From contig JBAJFG010000077.1 in assembly GCA_037903475.1 (NCBI GenBank), positions 124,001-188,000 on the forward strand: a stretch of DNA of 64,000 nt, read 5' to 3'. This document shows, piece after piece, positions 1 through 11,049 of the stretch (position 1 is its first letter; each line of letters starts with the position of its first letter). The stretch is from Ancylostoma caninum (Eukaryota; Nematoda; Chromadorea; Rhabditida; Ancylostomatidae). The notes below the pieces were generated by a model. It searched no databases. It saw only the letters and a program-made list of their open reading frames with translations, and was not told the origin of the DNA. Both the position numbers and the translations under genes were made by a program.

Positions 1-805
1 GTTGTTCAGCAACATCACCATCCAAATCCGAAATCCACAATCTAACCATATCATCCGTCCTGTCGGTGCAGTACTTAAACACCGAAATCCGACTCCAGTA
101 AATTGTTCATCCACGCCCTTTTTTTAATCCAACAGATGTTGTGAAAAACGCCTTAATCATCGAGGCCGTTCAACTTTTATGAAAACCACAGTTGTTGCGT
201 CTCCTAAGTAGACCTGAGGGTCTTGTTCTCTTCAAAGGCCAATATTTTATCACAGTACGTCGTAAGTTCACCATTTCATCAATCCAAACCCTAATGTAAG
301 CTCAGTCGCAATACAAAAAGTAATCAATACTATATAATTTTCCTCCTCAGAAGAAAATGTTCGCTCCAACTCGCTTCAACTTGTTCACCTGTCTTCAAAC
401 TTCACCTGAAGCATCCAAATCATTTAGACAAAGTCTTCAAACCCTAGGATCACCCCTCCTGCCAATAATCAAAAATTCAATGATGGTATGAGAAGTTCAC
501 CACAGTCAAGTCAAAATAAATACTTCAAATGACAATGTCACTGGCCAGTTTGACATTCGACTACTAATCAAGTTGCGAATGCCATCTAACCCCTCCGAGA
601 GAGTCTTTTCTAAGCAACTGGACGCGATGCATGAGAACATCTTAATTTCACATTGGGAGTGAGTCTCTGCACTGAGCGACGAATGTTTTTACTCACATTA
701 CCTTAAGAACCCCTCATGGCTGTCCGGTAACCAGTGGGATTATTGTCCTTGGATTATGGATTATTATTAAATAAGTTCATAGACTTGTGTTACTATTTCT
801 CTTCA
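1..805. other. No recognisable gene
   Basis: AT-richer single-copy-looking sequence before the minisatellite. Stops are frequent in all frames, and I see no convincing exon, tRNA or terminal inverted repeat. Confidence 0.5.
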
Positions 806-3552
806 CTATTTCTCCTCGAAATCCCCAAGGGTTGCAGGCTCTCTCCGAGCTCCCCAATTTCGAGGATCCCATCCTCGAAATCCCTATGCGCCGCCAGTTT
901 TCTTCACCCTTTTCAACTTGGAGGATCCCCTCCTTGAAGTAGTCACAAGATTCGGGTTCCCTACGACCTCCTCAACTCGGAGGATCCCCTCTCCGAAATC
1001 CGCAAGCAACGCGGGTTCCCTGCGACCTCCTCAATTCGGAGGATCCTCTCCTCGAAGTAGTTATAAGACGCGGGTTCCCTACGACCACCTCGACTCGGAG
1101 GATTCCCTCCTCGAAATCCCAAAGCGACGCGGGTTCCCTGCGACCTCCTCAACTCGGAGGTCCCCCTCCTTGAAATTCCCAAGCGACGTGGGTTCCCTAC
1201 GACCTCCTCAACTCGGAGGATCCCATCTCCGAAATCCCCAACCGACGACCTCCTCAACTCGGAGGATCCCATCTCCGAAATCCCCAACCGACGCAGGTTC
1301 CCTGCGACTCCTCAACTCGGAGGACCCCCTCTCCAAAATCCCTATGCGCCGCGGGTTCCATCCAGCCTTCCTAACTCAAGAATCCCCTCCTCGAAGTAGT
1401 TATAAGACGCGGGTTCCCTACGACCTCCTCCACTCGGAGGATCCCCTCTCCGAAATCCGCAAGCAACGCGGGTTCCCTGCGACCACCTCGACTCGGAGGA
1501 TCCCCTCGAAGTAGTTATAAGACGCGGGTTCCCTACGACCTCCTCAACTCGGAGGATCCCCTCTCCGAAATCCGCAAGCAACGCGGGTTCCCTACGACCA
1601 CCTCGACTCGGAGGATCCCCTCCTCGAAGTAGTTATAAGACGCGGGTTCCCTACGACCACCTCGACTCGGAGGATCCCCTCCTCGAAGTAGTTATAAGAC
1701 GCGGGTTCCCTACGACCACCTCGACTCGGAGGATCCCATTTCCGAAATCCGCAAGCAACGCGGGTTCCCTGCGACCTCCTCAATTCGGAGGATCCCCTCC
1801 TCGAAGTAGTTATAAGACGCGGGTTCCCTACGAAAACCTCGACTCGGAGGATCCCCTCCTTGAAATTCCCAAGCGAAGCGGGTTCCCTGCGACCTCGTCA
1901 ACTCGGAGGATCCCATCTCCGAAATCCCCAACCGACGCAGGTTCCCTGCGACCTCCTCAACTCGGAGGACCCCCTCTCCAAAATCCCTATGCGCCGCGGG
2001 TTCCGTCCAGCCTTCCTAACTCAAGAATCCCCTCCTCGAAGTAGTTATAAGACGCGGGTTCCCTACGACCTCCTCCACTCGGAGGATCCCCTCTCCGAAA
2101 TCCGCAAGCAACGCGGGTTCCCTGCGACCACCTCGACTCGGAGGATCCCCTCGAAGTAGTTATAAGACGCGGGTTCCCTACGACCTCCTCAACTCGGAGG
2201 ATCCCCTCTCCGAAATCCGCAAGCAACGCGGGTTCCCTACGACCACCTCGACTCGGAGGATCCCCTCCTCGAAGTAGTTATAAGACGCGGGTTCTCTACG
2301 CCACCTCGACTCGGAGGATCCCCTCCTCGAAGTAGTTATAAGACGCGGGTTCCCTACGACCACCTCGACTCGGAGGATCCCATTTCCGAAATCCGCAAGC
2401 AACGCGGGTTCCCTGCGACCTCCTCAATTCGGAGGATCCCCTCCTCGAAGTAGTTATAAGACGCGGGTTCCCTACGACCACCTCGACTCGGAGGATCCCA
2501 TTTCCGAAATCCGCAAGCAACGCGGGTTCCCTGCGACCTCCTCAATTCGGAGGATCCCCTCCTCGAAGTAGTTATAAGACGCGGGTTCCCTACGAAAACC
2601 TCGACTCGGAGGATCCCCTCCTTGAAATTCCCAAGCGACGCGGGTTCCCTGCGACCTCGTCAACTCGGAGGATCCCATCTCCGAAATCCCCAACCGACTC
2701 GGTTTCCCTGCGACCTCCTCAACTCGGAGGATCCCCTCTCCGAAATCCGCAAGCAACGCGGGTTCCCTGCGACCACCTCGACTCGGAGGATCCCCTCCTC
2801 GAAGTAGTTATAAGACGCGGGTTCCCTACGACCACCTCAACTCGGAGGTCCCCCTCCTTGAAATTCGCAAGCGACGTGGGTTCCCTGCGACCTCCTCGAC
2901 TCGGAGGATCCCCTCCTTGAAATTCCCAAGCGACGCGAGTTCCCTGCGACCTCCTCAACTCGGAGGATTCCCTCCTCGAAATCCCAAAGCGACACGGGTT
3001 CCCTGCGACCTCCTCAACTCGGAGGATCCCTTCCTTGAAAGAGTTATGAGAAGCGGGTTCCCTCCAGCCTTTTCATCGTGGAGGATCCCATCTCCGAAAT
3101 CCCTAAGCGATATGGGTTCCCTACGACCTCCTCAAATCGGTGGATCCCCTCCTTGAAACCTCCACGAAACGCGGGTTCCTCCGAGCTCATAAACTCGGAG
3201 CATCTCCTCCTCGGAATCCCCGAAGGACGCGGGTTCCCTGCGACCTCCTCAACTCGGATGATCCCTTCTCTGAAATCCCTAAGCGACGTGGGTTCCCTAC
3301 GACCTCCTCAACTCGGAGGATCCCTTCCTTGAAAGAGTTATGAGACGCGGGTTCCCTCCAGCCTTTTCATCGTGGAGGATCCCATCTCCGAAATCCCTAA
3401 GCGACATGGGTTCCCTACGACCTCCTCAAATCGGTGGATCCCCTCCTCAAAACCTCCACGATCCAAGAGACGCGGGTTCCCCCGAGCTCATAAACTCAGA
3501 GCATCCTCCTCGGAATCCCCGAAGGACGCGGGTTCCCTGCGACCTCCTCAAA
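806..3552. repeat. 59-bp GC-rich minisatellite array
   Basis: About 46 tandem units of 59 bp. Each contains a CCTCC...GGAGG mini-palindrome followed by a GGATCC, then one of two alternative middles. One middle is like CGAAATCCGCAAGCAACGCG (type A) and the other like CGAAGTAGTTATAAGACGCG (type B), and every unit ends in GGGTTCCCT. Units diverge towards both ends. Because 59 is not a multiple of 3 and the unit lacks stops, open frames run through the array on both strands. These look like proteins but are repeat artefacts with no splice or domain support. Confidence 0.95.
1342..2700. repeat. Higher-order duplication inside the minisatellite
   Basis: The block starting at 1342 (a distinctive unit with ATGCGCCGCGGGTTCC then CCAGCCTTCCTAACTCAAG) recurs starting at 1987, an offset of 645 bp. 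The first ~240 bases are almost unchanged. Downstream the second copy has gained about two extra units and a few base changes. A shorter second-order copy with offset ~294 bp (five units) is seen at ~3035 versus ~3330, marked by GAGTTATGAG and CATCGTGGAGG. Confidence 0.85.
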
Positions 3553-5583
3553 AAGTGCAACGGATTGTATGTAGAGAAACTATTGCTTCACAGTACGCCC
3601 GTTGACTCATAGGACTGCGCTCTGCGCTTTCCCACGTGTCCCGCCGCGAAAAGGTGCGGATTTTTGAATGAGCGAGTTTCGATTCGTTATATTATGATGA
3701 TGCTCAGATTGGTCGATTAGCAAGCGAAATAACACCGACACTACAACCAAATGTCGAGTAACCATCATAAACGCATCTGCAGATGACACTAATAGCATCT
3801 CGAGTTCGAAAACTTCAATTATCAAATCAAACCTCGAACTAACGAAAAAAATTGAAATCAGATTAACTTAAGCATCAAAACAACTAAATATAATCGAAAT
3901 TCGCACATAAACAAAAAACCTCTCACACCTCTAGCTCTTGCATCATACTCTCAATCACTGCATTTAATTCATGAGGAAAGTTTTCCGACTTCGACGAAGT
4001 CGCTCGACGCAACGCGACGTACGCGGTGAAGTGGGCGGGACCGATGCTGAGCGTAACGCAACGCTTTAGTGAGGTTGCCAATAAATCCGCAGCAGATTTA
4101 CTGACAGTTCATGACTGCCATTAGCAGGCTGGCAGTTATCTCGGGTTCCCAAGTGCATGGAGCCTAAGTGGTCATACTATAAAAATTTGTTCGTCGTCAG
4201 TTTTAACACGTGAACTGCGGCGTAATATTGGAAGTCTACTGGCCGAATGCATCATTGAGATTACTCATGAACGTGTCGACGTACCTTTTATCTGGTACCC
4301 ATAAGATGTTTAGACATGCTGGTGTTGTCAGTGCCCAGTTGCTACCCTTGGGTAATCGTACCAGTAGGTACGAGAAGTCCCCTCCTTCCAGTGATGCATC
4401 CGAGCCCTGTTAACTGCATTTTCTTAGGTCATTATACTTCAATGAGCTTACGGTATCATCCCAAGCAATTATATAGATCTGGTGGCTCGAGAGGAATTTA
4501 CCGGGTGACCCTCTGTGCACAGGGAAATTCCTCTATGATCACCTGGTGAATGCCCTCGGGTTGCCCGGTCTGTACCTTTGACTGCCTTGATACAAATGTT
4601 TTTTGGTGTGCGTATTGTCTCTCCGAACTTCCACGATCTTGTCTTATCAAATCCTTTAGTATAAATTACAAAAGGGATAAGTAGTGCTGTATTCAACTTC
4701 TTCGCAAGTATGTCACCGTGTCCTCATTTGAGTGCGTCGGGTCTTGAGGCATTCAGTCGCAGTTTTCAAAATTGAAAACGATAGTTTGGAACTACCACTC
4801 CCCGCTGATATCGTTATCGAGATGTCTGCTTTGTTTTTCTCCAGCAACTTCTTTTTCCTTCGATTCCAAGCGACCGCTTTTTTCAGCGAGTGCCCTACGC
4901 TTCATAGTTTTGTATTTCAGCCAGGTTCTTATTCCCAAAAAAAAAAAACTAAAAAAACTAAAGCTAACCCAAGAAAAATCAATCTTTGAGGAAGAGATGC
5001 TCAATGTCATGATTATAAGAACTGTCTTGATGCCCTTCTCAGCAGAAATTGTAGTAGTAGCAGTAGTAGCGGCGACTAAATCTGACATGACCGACAACAG
5101 GTGGATATTCACTCAAGGCTGACTTTCGTAAGGAAAAATTTGAACACTACTCAAGCTTCACTCAGAATTTCCACACAATTGGCGAGAATTAGCACACAGC
5201 TAACAAAATTCGGGGAAATTTCACCTGCAAGAAGGGGTTTTCTTAACTAGCTTGGTGATCTAATTTGGTGATCTAATCAAATTTCCGCATGTCACCCAGT
5301 CCTTCAGTTACATTCATCGCGTCACCCGGTTTTATGGCACGCCTATAAAAAGACCCCAGGCTGATCCGATCGGGCTGAAAACTCGCTTAGGTCACCCGGT
5401 GGAAGATCACGCCCAAAATTGTAGTTTCCCGGATGACCGTAAGACTAAAAATTCCACTCGGTGTTATTGCCTGAAATGGTACGAACGAATTTCTTCTTAT
5501 TTAGTCGCCGGTAGACAGCTTGAAGATGGTTTGTAAATCGAAATGTCTCAATTGGGCAACATAACGTTGACCATGCATATGTA
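3553..5583. other. Intergenic, GGGTGAC-rich, possible TATA
   Basis: No gene recognised. Short motifs GGGTGAC/GTCACCCGG recur in both orientations (about 4502, 5284, 5323, 5393), with a GAGGAATTT/AAATTCCTC inverted pair near 4491-4533. This suggests a decayed transposon. A TATAAAAAG at 5344-5352 could be a core promoter, but no gene follows it convincingly. Confidence 0.4.
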
Positions 5584-5781
5584 CAGGAAGCTCCAAATGT
5601 CCGCAGTCAAGAGGGCGTGGCCACGGCGCGGCTCCTTGATCAGACACAGGCGCTCTCTATGCTGCCTCTGGCTTCTCTGACTCTGCAGCCAACCAGTGGC
5701 AGCATGCCGAGCGCCTGTGTCTCTCTCTAAAGCCGCGTCGTGGCCACGTCCCTCTTGACTGCGGACATTTGGAGCTTCCTG
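5584..5781. mobile_element. TA-flanked fold-back MITE, 198 bp
   Basis: Begins CAGGAAGCTCCAAATGTCC and ends with its reverse complement. The ends are ~45-bp near-perfect inverted repeats, continuing through CGCAGTCAAGAGG into GTGGCCACG. Flanked by TA on both sides (5582-5583, 5782-5783), the target duplication of Tc1/mariner-class elements. No coding capacity. Confidence 0.85.
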
Positions 5782-5964
5782 TATAGTCTGTTCCACGGGG
5801 GAAGATAGTTGGGGAAACACCGCAGAGAAGAAGAGGGCGGAAAAGTGCGCAGAGATTGGAGAGGTGCAGCGAAAAACAGACACTGTGCACGAATACTCAA
5901 CTATCATCGCTGGTGAAACAGACTATACTGACACGAATTTTTTAGCGAATATAGTATGTATGTA

Positions 5965-6232
5965 CAGTGAACGGCAATGGCGGTGGCCCATCTGCGACCT
6001 CGAGAAGGACGCAGCGCAACCGCGCTGCGCGCGCCAGGATCGGTGTTGTCTGCCGCCGGAGTGCTATTTCTAGACTTTTCCTCCCGATTTGCTCGAAAAT
6101 CCTTGAAATCGGGTAGAAAAGCTGGTAGAAATAGCTTAACAGCAATAGAAACATCGGTTACGGCGCGCGCGGCGCGGTTCCGCGACGTCCTTCTCGAGGC
6201 CGCGAATGGGCCAACGCCATTGACGTCCACTA
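5965..6232. mobile_element. TA-flanked fold-back MITE, 268 bp
   Basis: The whole element is an imperfect palindrome centred near 6100. The left end CAGTGAACGGCAATGG pairs with the right end (reverse complement TAGTGGACGTCAATGG). The shared inner block CGAGAAGGACG is followed by a GC-rich GCGCGC stretch. Flanking TA dinucleotides fit a Tc1/mariner-class MITE. The frames open on both strands here are mirror images of each other and not genes. Confidence 0.8.
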
Positions 6233-6676
6233 TATATACTCGGTACTGGTGTAGTATCTTTCCATATAGACGTTTATCTTCTTCTTCTTGCAATGCTTCC
6301 GCAGTTGTGATAATCAGAGCATCTTTTACCTAAAACACGGACACTGCCAGACGTGAAGTTTCCTGGAGGCATTGACGTTAACTAAACTGCCACAACTGTG
6401 CGGAATAACGACGCATCGGCTCCTAGTTGCCAGCTGACGTGCACCCGTTCTACGGATAAATTTTACTATCACATCCACCACACAAGTGCAGTAGTCGTTT
6501 CTTCTTTTTCCCAGGGATATTCTAGCCTTCTCATGCATTTGTGTTAGAAGAATATCTGCGATTACGTCGCTCGTGGAGTAATCGCCTAGCTGTGAGCGTA
6601 TTGAAGGCTCAGAAGAAACTGCATTGAAAATGGCTCATTTATCAGGAACTGTGGTCTGCTAACTGTGCTTGCTACA
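6233..6676 (+). promoter_or_regulatory. Presumed ddi-1 upstream region
   Basis: Sequence between the second fold-back element and the proposed ddi-1 start codon. A TTTATCAG near 6637-6644 is acceptor-like and could serve as a spliced-leader site or join an upstream non-coding exon. No TATA box is evident near the start codon. Confidence 0.3.
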
Positions 6677-9600
6677 ATGTTTGTGTCATTAACAAATCTA
6701 GTCGCTGAAGCAGGCTACGATGTTCCCAGTGATATGACGGTTAGTTCTATCGGGTTGGGGAATAAGTTCTTGCGGTTTTTCATGAGCATAGAAACCAACA
6801 CTTTCCATGGTCAGCCACACTGAACGGGTTGCAAGACGCCTTCCTTCTTCTATCAGTGCTGCCAGGGACAGGGCAGCTCCTCACCTCCATGTCTACGAAA
6901 AAATGCGTTGTTTGAGACGACTCAATTTGCAGACCGCAGCCGCAGCTCTTGGATTAGAGTTCATGAAGTGATAAAGGAACTCGATAAAATAGGTGATATG
7001 TGAGTGCACCAGACCTCTAGAGTCGGCTATGATGAAAATTCCCACATTCGAGTGTCTCTTTTGTGGTTTTGGTGAGGTATGTGCGAAGAAATCGAGCATA
7101 CCCAATGTGGGCCATCACCTTATATCGAGCATTTTAAGGTTTTATAAGGAATGCCTTAGCTAAGCTTACATATTGTCAAGAGTTAGCATACGTGGTGACT
7201 TTTTCTTGCATTTAAAGCAACTTTTGTGGATAATCACCGCTATATCTCACAAACAGCGTCCAGAACGAGAAACACTTTAAAGCTAAATTTGCTCTGTCTA
7301 AAGCAGTTATACAACTTCTGTGCTGTCTTTGGAAAAACGAAGGTTACTTTCTAGAAGCCATTGTTAGCCCTAGCCATTTGAGCCACATTTGATGTATGAT
7401 TGAAGTCGAACGTTAGTCGGTTGCGGTGAAGTTCAATTTTGTCAACTTTGAGGGTCATATTCTATGCGGTACAACACAAGGTGATGCGAGAATTGAGGAT
7501 TACGGTTATGGTAGTGGTGAAGAGCAAATCAAGAGCTACAAAATGGACTATGAGGCAGATCAAGCGGGGTCTAAATCAGCGTGAAAAAACAAATTGAAAA
7601 ACAAACCGCACGAACTTGTTCCCCAACCTAACATAATTAGCATTGGTTTCAAAGCACTTTTCGATAATCGAGTATAAATTCCAGCTGAATGACCTTCTAG
7701 CCCTCTGCTCAACCGAACTTTTTGGCCAGGAAGTTCCTCCACAAAGAATGGCTGTTTTGAAGGACGGGAAACTACTCGCTAATCCCACACACACTCTAGA
7801 GGTAATTGTGCACAACATCGACATTCTTATTTTTTGGTATGCTAACACATTATTTATCAGGGGGTGGTCAGTACATATGTTGGTATGCGCGTTATTTTCT
7901 CCTTTACCGGTTGGACAGAATTCTTTCCGTCCAATGGTGTGCAAATGACTTGGTGACTTGCGTAATCTTCAGCCTTTGGTATTCCAGTGTTTTTTTTTTG
8001 CCTCTGAAGTTAAAATTATTGTACGAGAATAAACAATGTTTTGATATCACAGCCACTTCTGCTTTATTTTTTTCCGCTGATGAAAGCAGCAGTATAGTTC
8101 TTGAAAGCTTAGTCCTACTCCACAAAATCTTGAAGAATCTCAACCGTGATAGCACACCGATTCCAAATGACATCGATTCTTGACTATCCATGTTCTCATG
8201 CTATGGGTTTGCCATTATAACCACAAAAGTGTTTTGGGCTGTCACTGAAGAAGTATGGCTGTACGGAGGCGCTACCCATTCATGCAGGTTTACCGTAGAG
8301 AAAAACAAAAAGAGACATGCAGATAATTTTAAGGTATCTGTCCGAAAACATGTGCTGCGATCCACTTTTGATGGATCTTGTGCATGCCCACCTATCGATA
8401 CCATGACGTTCATGCTGTAAATGCATAATAGAGTCAGCATTATTGTGATCTACATTCTAGGCACTGGGAATCCAAGCAGATGACGTGCTTTTGGTTCGAC
8501 TGGTGAGTGCGAATTCTCAGCCTCCTCAGGTATGCCCCATTTGTCACTTTTTGTCTCTCATTACACTGATTTTGGAAACCACTCAGGTGCCCCCTTCATC
8601 ACAGCAGCAGCCTTCACACTCATCAGTAAGTGTGTAGATGGCTTCTATGAACAACTCTCTAATTATTTTGCTTTAGGCGGCTGTACCTAACAATGACCGG
8701 TTAACGGAGTTGATAAAGTCCATTAAGGTTTGCTTGAATTGTTCTATTAAACTGTTACACTTTTATTCTATTTAGATTGATTTTCTTGTTGAGAAGATTT
8801 TCCCTTATAATGGTGACTTTTCATGACGATTGGTCGAAGGCACATCACCACATCAGAATCGTTTCTGAGATTTTCGCATGAAAATAATCTCCAGTAGCCA
8901 TTTATCAAAATGGTACACATGATTTCTTGCGGAAATGCCGAAAAGCCCCTTTTCGGGCATCATTTTCTGGGAAAGAAGCATCTGTGTGCGGACAGCAGTT
9001 TCCGCATTATGTACTTTTTTGTTCGTCACACATGGAGCGCAGTTTGTATTCTTTTATGGAGTGGAGGATGAGCTCCGACGAGAAATAAGGATCAAGGTGC
9101 GCTTACGGGAGTGAATTGTTCAGAAAGTGCCTTGGTCCCGTCTCAAGTCCCGCCTACAGGCTCCCAAGAATTGAGGCTCAAGAACTTTTTTTTTTGGCAA
9201 TTTTTACATCACATACGTATGACGTTGTGATCAACAGCTGGGGATTCCTCCCGCTCAAAAATCTCAGAAACGATCCTGAGATGGGGCAGTGCCTATGTGT
9301 GCAATTGTAAAGCGTTTAGGTGCCCCCAAGAGCAACTAATCCATTAAGAGAAAATGCTCGAAGAATATTTGAGTTGGTGAGTGGTCCATTTTCGTTTTTG
9401 CTTCTTTGCGTATATGAATGTTTCAAGAGACGCATAATTTTATGTATTCTTTCGTAGATGAAAAATCCCGCCCAAAGAGCGCATATTTATTTCAAAGCCA
9501 GGCCCCTAGTGGACCAATATATGAAGGATCCAAAGGACTTCGGTGAGAAAAGCGTCCCTGTTATTGTTGATTTAAATATACAGGTTTTTAAAAGGTTTTT

Positions 9601-11049
9601 AGAGGCTTTTGTTGGAGCATATGAGAAAATCATTCAAGATGAGATCGAAAAGGCACGTCTAATGGCTGATCCGGCGAGCGCTGAGGGTCAGCGTCTTATT
9701 CAGGAACAAATTCAACTAGAAAATATCAATTACTCATATGCACAAGTGAGTAATTCTTCTATCTGATGCGGAATCTTGCTGTTGTTTGAATTCACTAGTT
9801 TTACTATAGGCCCTTGAACACACTCCTGAAGCCTATATACCGGTCCACATGTTGTACATAAAAATGGAAATAAATGGCCATCCAGTTAAAGCCTTTGTTG
9901 ATTCTGGTGAGTTTACTTCGTACGATGACGTAGAAAAGTAAAGACCAGATATTTCTAAGTGTGACTTAGTGGTGAGGAGAGGTTAGGGTAAGCCTGACAA
10001 GATCAGCAAAGGCTAGCAGTGTTATGTACGATTATTCTCAAAGATTTCGAAAATTCATTTTGACATTCTTCTTTCTCCATTCTACAACAGAAAGGTGCCC
10101 AAACCTATTGATCTGTCAAGAGTACTCACCGTGAAAAGTTGTGCACTGTTTGCCTCTCAACACAAATATTTTATCCTTGACCTGTATAGAAAACGAAGTA
10201 GAAGAAATCAAGCTTATAATGGTTCTTATTATTAGGTTTACTTAATCGTTTGTGAGATCTGTGGGTTTTCACTGCGAGTAAATTTTCAGGAGCCCAGGTT
10301 TCGATTATGTCTGAAGCGTGCGCTAGAAGGTGTGAACTTTCTCACCTAATTGACAAACGTTTTACGGGAACAGCAAGAGGTGTTGGAGGAACTCAGAAAT
10401 TTGTTGGAAAAATCCATTCTTGTAGGTCTTTTCTTGAAGGTTTCTCATCACACTTCAATCTTCATAATTTTAAGGTCAAGTGAAAGTAGAGGATCATTAC
10501 TTCCCATGTAATTTTGACGTCATGGCTGATCGAGAAATGGACCTTTTGTTGGGGCTGAATATTCTCAAGCGACATCAGTGCAATATTAATCTGAAAACTA
10601 ATAAGTAAGTATTAGATCACATTTCGTTATCGTAGTCGTTGATATTGATCGTCACGATGATTTACGCCAGGTTAGAGATGGGTGATGGGACAAAGACTTC
10701 GTTCTTGTCTGAAGCAGAGATCAACTCACATTTGGAGGACTTGGCTGGTTTGGGTAATGCATTCTGTTGCCAACATTGCTGCTATGTTGAAAAAGTTTCC
10801 TAATATTTGGTTCTTTAGATGGATCGGAGTTCATGGTTGATAGCGACCTTCTTTCTCAAGCTATGAATTTGGGATTCTCTGAGGAAGAAGCCAAGGCCGC
10901 ATTGAAAATGACGAGGTTAAGCATATAAATGCAAAGCATTGCTTCTTAATTACTTATCCACTGTTAATTGCAGAAATGATCTCGAGGCCGCATTGCAACA
11001 TCTCTTTTCAAAGGCTGATGAGCAAGCAAGTGTGGGACATCAGCACTGA
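6677..11049 (+). CDS. ddi-1: DDI1-type ubiquitin-shuttle aspartic protease
   Basis: Thirteen exons in one continuous frame: 6677-6739, 7685-7801, 8461-8529, 8587-8625, 8677-8727, 9320-9376, 9458-9745, 9810-9906, 10290-10421, 10475-10604, 10671-10753, 10819-10915, 10974-11049. They encode 432 aa. All introns are GT-AG. Residues 1-76 form a ubiquitin-like domain ([16 protein letters not shown], then [12 protein letters not shown]). Residues ~229-360 are the retropepsin-like core. Its catalytic DSG (259-261, in AFVDSGAQ) is split by an intron, and [13 protein letters not shown] follows. Residues ~385-424 are a UBA domain ([15 protein letters not shown]). In other species DDI1 cleaves ubiquitinated or proteasome-stress substrates, including the Nrf1/SKN-1 type transcription factor, in cytosol and at the ER. 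Exon 7 has a 14-residue stretch ([14 protein letters not shown]) that I do not expect from other DDI1 proteins. It could hide a small intron but reads through in frame. Exon 1 is the least certain; it was chosen because it completes the UBL with a matching donor. Confidence 0.94.
6748..7635. mobile_element. Non-autonomous mariner-like element in ddi-1 intron 1
   Basis: Left end GGGTTGGGGAATAAGTTCTT followed by GCGGTTTTT. The right end read in reverse is TTAGGTTGGGGAACAAGTTC then GTGCGGTTTG. These are classic mariner terminal repeats. At ~888 bp it is shorter than a complete mariner, and I find no transposase reading frame. The element begins 8 bases after the splice donor at 6740, so only ~57 nt of the 945-nt intron is not transposon. 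That is close to the normal intron size in this gene. Confidence 0.8.
8839..9293. mobile_element. MITE in ddi-1 intron 5
   Basis: Inverted ends of about 37 bp: GGCACATCACCACATCAGAA continuing TCGTTTCTGAGATTTT on the left, and GGCACTGCCCCATCTCAGGA continuing TCGTTTCTGAGATTTT read from the right. It fills most of the 592-nt intron 8728-9319. A second copy of the family lies at 22746-23193. Confidence 0.75.

Noticed and set aside
918..3612. Chains of overlapping open frames of 60-200 codons on both strands, Pro/Ser/Arg-rich
   Set aside because: They are the 59-bp minisatellite translated in shifting frames. There is no domain, splice signal or preferred frame.
5904..6333. Open frames of ~120 codons on both strands with similar products
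   Set aside because: Mirror translations of a palindromic MITE.
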